Origin: JACQMJ01 sp964373495 | GTDB lineage: Bacteria > Patescibacteriota > Minisyncoccia > Sungbacterales > SURF-37 | Reading direction: 5' to 3' | Length of the DNA stretch: 9,398 nucleotides | NCBI GenBank assembly: GCA_964373495.1 | Contig: CAYJUW010000029.1 | Span: 1-9,398 of the forward strand | In this document: positions 6,216-9,398 of the stretch, in pieces | Layout of the letters: each line of letters opens with the position of its first letter | Position numbering within the stretch: the first letter of the stretch is position 1 | Position numbers and translations under genes: made by a program | Notes under the pieces: model-generated | Databases searched by the model: none | Told to the model about the DNA's origin: nothing | Seen by the model: the letters and a program-made list of their open reading frames with translations, nothing else

Positions 6216-7619
6216 TCATAGCTCAAACCGCTCCCCATACACCGGTGCCACGGCCGGCACGCCCAAGCGATCCTGGATGGCCTGCTGAAAGCCGAGGGCG
6301 GCGTCGGGCTCGCCTTGGACCACAAATACGCGCTCGAGGTGGTCGCGCATCTCATTCACGAACGCCAAGAGCTGCTCCTCATCGGCGTGGGCCGAGTAGC
6401 CGTCAATCACCCGAATCTCGGCCCTGACCGGCACGGTTTCGCCGTGGATTTTGATCTCTCGGGCGTGATCCAGCAGCCGCCGGCCGAGCGACCCCGCGGC
6501 CTGGTAGCCGGTGATCAGTAATATGCTATGGGCATCGGATAGATAGCGCTTCTCGTGGTGCAGAATCCGGCCGCCGGAGGACATGCCCGATCCGGCCAGG
6601 ATGACTTTGGACGGCGGCACGCTGTTGATGGCCTTGGACTCCTCCACGCTTTGCGTCATCTTTAAATTTTTGAACTCAAAGAGGTGCGGGTGCCGACGGT
6701 GGAGATCGCGGACCTCCTCGCGGTAGAAGCCGGGATACTTTGAGAAAATTTTCGTGGCTTTGATAGCCAAGGGTGAATCCACAAACACCGGCATCGCCGG
6801 AACCCGCTTAAACTGGAACATCTCGTTGATCTCGTGGAGGATCTCCTGGGTGCGCTCCGTGGCAAACACCGGCATCATGAGTACGCCCTTGCGGCTGGCT
6901 ACGTCCTCAATAGCCCGCTCCAGGAGCAACCTCCGGTCGCCGGTATGCTGGTGGCGCTTGTTGCCGTAGGTTGATTCGATCACGAGCACGTTGGCTTCGG
7001 GAATCGAGGCCCGCGGCGGGAGCAAAATGGACGGGTCGTTGCCGACATCGCCGCTAAAGACAAGGATCCTGCCGCCGATGTCAAACCGTACGAGGGACGA
7101 GCCGAGAATATGACCGGCTTCGAGTAGCCGGAACGAGACGTCGCCGACGCGGGTATCGTTGCGGTACTCAACCGGCTGGAAAAGCTTCATCGCACCCACA
7201 AGATCGGCCTTTGAAAAGAGCTCGCTCGGCCCGGGCTTGAAAAAATTCATTGCGTCTTCAAGCAGGATCTCGGTCAGATCGCGCGTCGGCGGAGTGGCGT
7301 AGATCGGACCGCGAAAGCCCTCCCGGTAAAGTTTTGGCAGCCGGCCGATATGATCCACATGGGCATGGGTGAGAATCACGGCATCAATCTTTGCGGCCTC
7401 AAACGGGAAGGGCTGGTGGTTCCGAAAATCGCAGTCCTCGCAGCCCTGGAACATGCCACAGTCGACAAGAATGCGGAGCATTCTTGTCGATCCTGAGCCG
7501 CGCGAAGCGCGCCATGAGCGCAGCGAAGGGGCCCCCGGAACACCCTCAACTTCCAATAGATAACACGCCCCGGTCACCTCCCGCGCCCCGCCGTAGAAAG
7601 AAAGCGAAATTTTCTGCAT
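6216..7619 (-). CDS. Beta-CASP metallo-beta-lactamase RNase (CPSF/Ysh1-like, TTHA0252-type)
   Basis: This 467-residue protein is a zinc-dependent nuclease of the RNA-processing beta-CASP group. The metallo-beta-lactamase motifs are THAHVDH (84-90), GHILGS (169-174) and SGDVG (189-193). Beta-CASP motifs are ESTYG (A, E215), the GSGMSSGGRILHH segment (B, H354/H355) and GYSAHAD (C, H411). Family members act as RNA endonucleases or exonucleases in mRNA turnover. The ATG at 7619 fits the family start (QKISLSFYGGAREVTG); an in-frame TTG at 7640 would add seven residues and lies in the terminator T-tract. Residues about 26-46 are extra between LLEV and RILVDCG and come from an in-frame palindromic repeat (7482-7544). 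The added loop is far from the metal motifs, which are intact, so I expect a working enzyme. No Shine-Dalgarno is present; a TACAAT box 6 bases before the ATG suggests a leaderless mRNA. Confidence 0.93.
   Translation of the reverse strand: MQKISLSFYGGAREVTGACYLLEVEGVPGAPSLRSWRASRGSGSTRMLRILVDCGMFQGCEDCDFRNHQPFPFEAAKIDAVILTHAHVDHIGRLPKLYREGFRGPIYATPPTRDLTEILLEDAMNFFKPGPSELFSKADLVGAMKLFQPVEYRNDTRVGDVSFRLLEAGHILGSSLVRFDIGGRILVFSGDVGNDPSILLPPRASIPEANVLVIESTYGNKRHQHTGDRRLLLERAIEDVASRKGVLMMPVFATERTQEILHEINEMFQFKRVPAMPVFVDSPLAIKATKIFSKYPGFYREEVRDLHRRHPHLFEFKNLKMTQSVEESKAINSVPPSKVILAGSGMSSGGRILHHEKRYLSDAHSILLITGYQAAGSLGRRLLDHAREIKIHGETVPVRAEIRVIDGYSAHADEEQLLAFVNEMRDHLERVFVVQGEPDAALGFQQAIQDRLGVPAVAPVYGERFEL
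7462..7490. repeat. 13-bp perfect inverted repeat with 3-base spacer
   Basis: The arms tcgacaagaatgc (7462-7474) and gcattcttgtcga (7478-7490) are exact reverse complements separated by gga. The left arm encodes the conserved RILVD of the beta-CASP protein. The right arm is at the border of the inserted repeat and encodes STRM, so it looks like an inverted copy of host sequence. Confidence 0.85.
7482..7544. repeat. In-frame palindromic repeat insertion within the beta-CASP gene
   Basis: This stretch has no counterpart expected in the protein family and encodes a Ser/Arg/Gly-rich loop. It contains cgcgc-gaa-gcgcg, atcctgagc (7490-7498, also 5274-5282) and tgagcgcagcgaagg (7515-7529, also 5278-5292). 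Shared words identify it as a relative of the REP-like palindrome. Borders are approximate and the length is about 63 bases, a multiple of three. Confidence 0.75.
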
Positions 7620-7625
7620 ACGGCC

Positions 7626-7631
7626 ATTGTA
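7626..7631 (-). promoter_or_regulatory. -10 box (TACAAT) giving a likely leaderless beta-CASP transcript
   Basis: TACAAT lies exactly 6 bases upstream of the ATG at 7619, so initiation about 7 bases after the box would fall on the start codon. No good -35 is present; the expected position falls in the loop of the upstream terminator. Confidence 0.45.
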
Positions 7632-7632
7632 G

Positions 7633-7660
7633 CAAAACAAAAACCCCGCGAAAACCGGGG
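7633..7660 (-). terminator. Rho-independent terminator of the hicBA-like operon
   Basis: On the minus strand ccccg (7656-7660) pairs with cgggg (7644-7648) around a 7-base loop, followed by TTTTTGTTTT (7643-7634). It lies 43 bases after the toxin stop and points the right way. An imperfect hairpin (gtcagacgg / ccgtccgac, 8 of 9 paired, 7676-7703) lies between the stop and this terminator. Confidence 0.75.
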
Positions 7661-7703
7661 ATTCATGCTGTGCGGTCGGACGGATTCTAATTGCCGTCTG
7701 ACA

Positions 7704-7940
7704 TTAACGCTTCCGCAGTAGTTTCAAAAATTCCTTCACCGGGATCCTGGCCTGCGTTAAGATCTGCCGCACGAGCCAGCGAGGAATATCGCCGGGATGT
7801 ATTGGCACCGACGTCTGCATGGTCGGATCACTTACGTGCTGAAAACGGACATGACTGCCTACCTGTCTCACTATCCTGAAACCGGCCTTCAGTAAAACAG
7901 CTATGATTTCTCTGGATCGTAAAACCGGGACAATGCTCAT
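7704..7940 (-). CDS. hicA: HicA-type toxin (mRNA interferase)
   Basis: This 78-residue basic protein has the HicA double-stranded-RNA-binding-like fold. It opens with VLRSREIIAVLLKAGFRIVRQ (6-26), followed by the diagnostic GSHVRFQH (28-35) with the predicted catalytic H30. VPIHPGDIPRWLVRQILTQARI (45-66) matches the family VPxHxxxxIPxGTLRxILKQAGI pattern. HicA toxins cleave mRNA when freed from HicB. The ATG overlaps the antitoxin stop as ATGA, giving translational coupling. A terminator follows. The length is normal for the family and the catalytic His is kept, so it is probably functional. Confidence 0.9.
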   Translation of the reverse strand: MSIVPVLRSREIIAVLLKAGFRIVRQVGSHVRFQHVSDPTMQTSVPIHPGDIPRWLVRQILTQARIPVKEFLKLLRKR

Positions 7941-8218
7941 CGGGCAAACTCAATAATGCGCGACCGTGGCAACTTGCCTAGAGCCCGTCCGGTGTCATCA
8001 ATGATGATTTTACCCTCATCTATCACACACTCGCAGTAGAGCTCCAGCGCCTCTCGGGCCATCCGCTTTGCCTCGGCGAGCGTTCGGCCAAAAGTAACAA
8101 CCGCCGGCAGGCCGATGCCTTGCACCAAGTAGGCCCGGTCGCCCCTATCCCGCCAGATGCGGACTCGAAACGCGCCGTCTTTGGTTCGTATCAAAAACTC
8201 CTGCTTGTGGGCCTTCAT
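7937..8218 (-). CDS. hicB: HicB-type antitoxin
   Basis: This 93-residue protein has a partial RNase H-like HicB fold: FLIRTKDGAFRVRIWRD (8-24), YLVQGIGLPAVVTFGRTLAEAKRMAREALELYCE (30-63), then a short tail ending in RSRIIEFAR. The phrase TFGRTLAEAKRMAREALE is the family's G-x-T-x-E-A-x-x-x-A-x-E-A-L-E element. It should bind and inhibit the HicA-type toxin encoded directly downstream. The antitoxin comes first, opposite to classical hicAB order. No evident C-terminal HTH or ribbon-helix-helix DNA-binding domain is seen, so autoregulation may need the complex or be absent. A promoter with 17-base spacing lies directly upstream, without a Shine-Dalgarno. Confidence 0.83.
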   Translation of the reverse strand: MKAHKQEFLIRTKDGAFRVRIWRDRGDRAYLVQGIGLPAVVTFGRTLAEAKRMAREALELYCECVIDEGKIIIDDTGRALGKLPRSRIIEFAR

Positions 8219-8225
8219 TACGGCA

Positions 8226-8254
8226 AGTATAACTCGCTATAAAGGAGAATACAA
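8226..8254 (-). promoter_or_regulatory. Promoter of the hicBA-like operon, likely leaderless
   Basis: A TATACT -10 box (8226-8231) and a TTGTAT -35 box (8249-8254) on the minus strand are 17 bases apart. The -10 ends 7 bases before the ATG at 8218. The interval tgccgta resembles the ggccgt between -10 and ATG of the beta-CASP gene. Confidence 0.5.
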
Positions 8255-8263
8255 ATAAATCAT

Positions 8264-8363
8264 CCGCACCGATTGGGCGTGCCACTCGGGTCTAGTGCCC
8301 CGTGCGCCAATCTTTGTGTGGGGTTGGGGCGTCTCACCGACGCCCACCCGACCCCTCCGGGTC
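8264..8363. repeat. Hairpin-rich gene-free spacer between the Nudix and hicB-like genes
   Basis: The clearest stem is gggcgtc (8327-8333) with gacgccc (8339-8345), loop tcacc. It is extended by gggt (8321-8324) with accc (8346-8349). A second hairpin, gaccc (8350-8354) with gggtc (8359-8363), follows. A third symmetry brings gattgg (8272-8277) and ccaatc (8307-8312) together. No T-run follows on the minus strand, so these are not clear terminators. They may be a repeat element or a structured RNA. No gene is visible at 8219-8403. Confidence 0.5.
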
Positions 8364-8403
8364 TTGGCTTATATTCTACGATCTCTGGGAAGAATGAGAA
8401 AAA

Positions 8404-8805
8404 CTAATTCCGTAATTTCTGAACGAATCTCCGTAATTTTGGGGATGATTTTAGTTCAAGAAATTCGCTGATGGTGACCCATTGAAAGTCATCGTGCTCA
8501 TTACTCAATGATATTTGATTCTCTTCGATGTTGCCGTGATAGGCGATGGTAACCCAAAATTCCTGGTTCTCGGCGATATGCGCTTCGACGTCGAAAGGGA
8601 CAAAATTGCGTATCGCGGCAAGGCCGGTTTCCTCACGTATTTCACGCAGGGCTCCGGTTATCGGGTCTTCGCCAAATTCCAAATCACCGCCCGGCAAGTC
8701 CCAGCCGCCGGGATCTGTCCGATGCGTCAGACTCCGACGTATCGTCAAAAACTTTCCTTCAGAGTTAAAGATGACGGCTTTCTGCGCTACACAAATCTTT
8801 TGCAT
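8404..8805 (-). CDS. Nudix hydrolase
   Basis: This 133-residue protein carries a complete Nudix box: G40, E46, then R54-E55-I-R-E58-E59-T-G61-L62, matching GX5EX7REUXEEXGU. Its glutamates bind the metals that cleave nucleoside diphosphate-linked substrates. The preceding WDLPGG (35-40) and following EFWVTIAYHG strand are typical of MutT/ADP-ribose-type enzymes. The substrate cannot be told. I chose the ATG at 8805 because QKICVAQKAVIF is the usual first strand; an upstream ATG at 8892 would add 29 non-conserved residues overlapping the toxin gene. It lies 46 bases after the RelE-like toxin and sits between two toxin-antitoxin modules. Confidence 0.9.
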   Translation of the reverse strand: MQKICVAQKAVIFNSEGKFLTIRRSLTHRTDPGGWDLPGGDLEFGEDPITGALREIREETGLAAIRNFVPFDVEAHIAENQEFWVTIAYHGNIEENQISLSNEHDDFQWVTISEFLELKSSPKLRRFVQKLRN

Positions 8806-8851
8806 GGGACAATAATGTTTATCTTCTGCTTGAAGGGCTCTCGCACCAGAA

Positions 8852-9112
8852 TCACTTCCGCTCTCGAGAGAGAATGGCGTGCGTACCGGCACGACGAAGG
8901 GTCACGGTATCACCCTCGAGCTGGAAAGTAAAACGATAGGCGCGGCCGGCGCGGGCGTACCAAATTTCGGTGCCGGGGATTTTTCTTGCGCGCAACGATG
9001 GATGGCGCGGGTTTGAGAGTAAAAATTTAAGCGCTTTGGAAAGCGCCCGCTGCACGTCCGCTGGTAGGGCCTGATAGTCCCGCTGGAACGGATCGGTGAA
9101 AATCAATCTCAT
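8852..9112 (-). CDS. RelE/ParE-superfamily toxin
   Basis: This 86-residue protein matches small RelE/ParE-fold toxins, which cut mRNA on the ribosome or, in the ParE branch, poison gyrase. Visible features are an opening strand MRLIFTDPFQRDY, two amphipathic helices (LPADVQRALSKALKFLLSN, 16-34), the PSLRARKIPG turn (38-47), IWYARAGRAYRFTFQLEGDTVTL (50-72) and RRAGTHAIL (73-81) near the C-terminus. Its mode of action cannot be read with certainty; the pattern best resembles the group annotated as cytotoxic translational repressors. The ATG at 9112 overlaps the antitoxin stop as ATGA. An in-frame ATG at 9238 would add 42 residues lying inside the antitoxin gene, so I reject it. Confidence 0.85.
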   Translation of the reverse strand: MRLIFTDPFQRDYQALPADVQRALSKALKFLLSNPRHPSLRARKIPGTEIWYARAGRAYRFTFQLEGDTVTLRRAGTHAILSRERK

Positions 9113-9360
9113 TTTCGCTTGCTTTTCAACGCCCGGAGCAGCACCCGATGATTCGAGAATAGAGAACTCACCCTGCCACGCCGGATGGCGACATCGGCCT
9201 CGGCTTCCTTTTTCTGCCACTCCGGTGTCCAGAACCAACGTTCATTGAGCCGAACCCGAACCGCGCGCTTCCATTTGGAAAACGCCTCGTACTCCTGCCG
9301 GGGAATGATCACCAGGTCGTCACGGTTCGCCAGTTTTCGCGGAATGGTAATAGTATGCAT
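9109..9360 (-). CDS. AbrB/MazE-like antitoxin of the RelE-type module
   Basis: This 83-residue protein begins with a swapped-hairpin-like strand pair, TITIPRKLANRDDLVIIPRQEYEAF (3-27), as in AbrB/MazE DNA-binding antitoxins. It is followed by a linker and a charged tail (WTPEWQKKEAEADVAIRRGRVSS, 44-66) that would wrap the toxin. It probably represses its own promoter and neutralises the toxin whose gene overlaps its stop codon by ATGA. The start ATG at 9360 has GGAG 4 bases upstream and a TATAAT box further up, the clearest translation signal in the window. The family assignment is from pattern memory; the antitoxin role is also supported by position. Confidence 0.78.
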   Translation of the reverse strand: MHTITIPRKLANRDDLVIIPRQEYEAFSKWKRAVRVRLNERWFWTPEWQKKEAEADVAIRRGRVSSLFSNHRVLLRALKSKRK

Positions 9361-9364
9361 ACAG

Positions 9365-9384
9365 CTCCGATGTTCCTGATTATA
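9365..9384 (-). promoter_or_regulatory. -10 box (TATAAT) and Shine-Dalgarno (GGAG) of the antitoxin-toxin operon
   Basis: On the minus strand a perfect TATAAT occupies 9379-9384, and GGAG occupies 9365-9368, four bases before the ATG at 9360. The matching -35 would fall at or beyond the window edge (9398), so the promoter is only partly visible. Confidence 0.6.
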
Positions 9385-9398
9385 CTCTTGGCACTGTA

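Noticed and set aside
7620..7640. TTG start at 7640 for the beta-CASP RNase
   Set aside because: It falls in the terminator T-tract and adds residues not seen at the family N-terminus; the ATG at 7619 fits better.
8264..8312. Possible tRNA or tRNA remnant
   Set aside because: No T-loop GGTTCRA consensus, no seven-base acceptor pairing and no anticodon arm could be drawn on either strand.
8806..8892. Upstream ATG at 8892 for the Nudix hydrolase
   Set aside because: The added 29 residues overlap the toxin gene and precede the normal first strand of the fold.
9113..9238. Upstream ATG at 9238 for the RelE-like toxin
   Set aside because: The added 42 residues lie inside the antitoxin gene; the ATGA overlap at 9109-9112 gives the expected toxin length.

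Overview
All ten or eleven genes I can support lie on the minus strand, so transcription runs right to left. No rRNA, tRNA, CRISPR array, phage gene or transposase is visible. The gene set suggests a bacterium of the Patescibacteria/CPR type (Parcubacteria-like). The signs are compact genes, few clear Shine-Dalgarno sequences, small toxin-antitoxin pairs of a style common there, a leaderless-looking promoter layout, and many short-period repeats and palindromes between and even inside genes. This placement is an inference, and no marker gene confirms it.

Layout in transcription order. (1) 9384-8404: a TATAAT promoter, an AbrB/MazE-like antitoxin, a RelE/ParE-superfamily toxin overlapping it by ATGA, then a Nudix hydrolase. 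(2) 8403-8219: a hairpin-rich, gene-free spacer. (3) 8254-7633: a promoter, a HicB-type antitoxin and a HicA-type toxin (again ATGA-overlapped), then a rho-independent terminator. (4) 7631-6216: a beta-CASP metallo-beta-lactamase RNase whose -10 box abuts that terminator. (5) 6215-6093: a nested palindromic spacer. (6) 6092-5517: a SLOG/LOG-family nucleotide-binding protein. (7) 5516-5176: a 341-base gene-free spacer made almost entirely of repeats. (8) 5175-1: a tight run of an amino-acid permease (HAAAP-like), a P2A-type (Ca2+-like) P-type ATPase, a DedA membrane protein with an extra C-terminal membrane module, and the N-terminal part of an endonuclease Q-like PHP protein cut by the window edge.

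The right half is a stress/RNA-turnover neighbourhood: two toxin-antitoxin modules flank a Nudix enzyme and adjoin an RNA-processing nuclease. The left half is a membrane-transport operon with a DNA-repair nuclease at its end.

The most unusual signal is repeat DNA read in frame. A run of 7-bp repeats adds about 21 residues to the PHP nuclease. A palindromic repeat adds about 21 residues to the beta-CASP nuclease and shares a 15-bp exact match with the intergenic palindrome at 5271-5333. A 13-bp perfect inverted repeat sits at the edge of that second insert, as if host sequence had been copied backwards at insertion. Together with the 106-bp hairpin element at 5395-5500, lying in a heptamer tract, these point to active or recently active non-autonomous repeat families in this genome.
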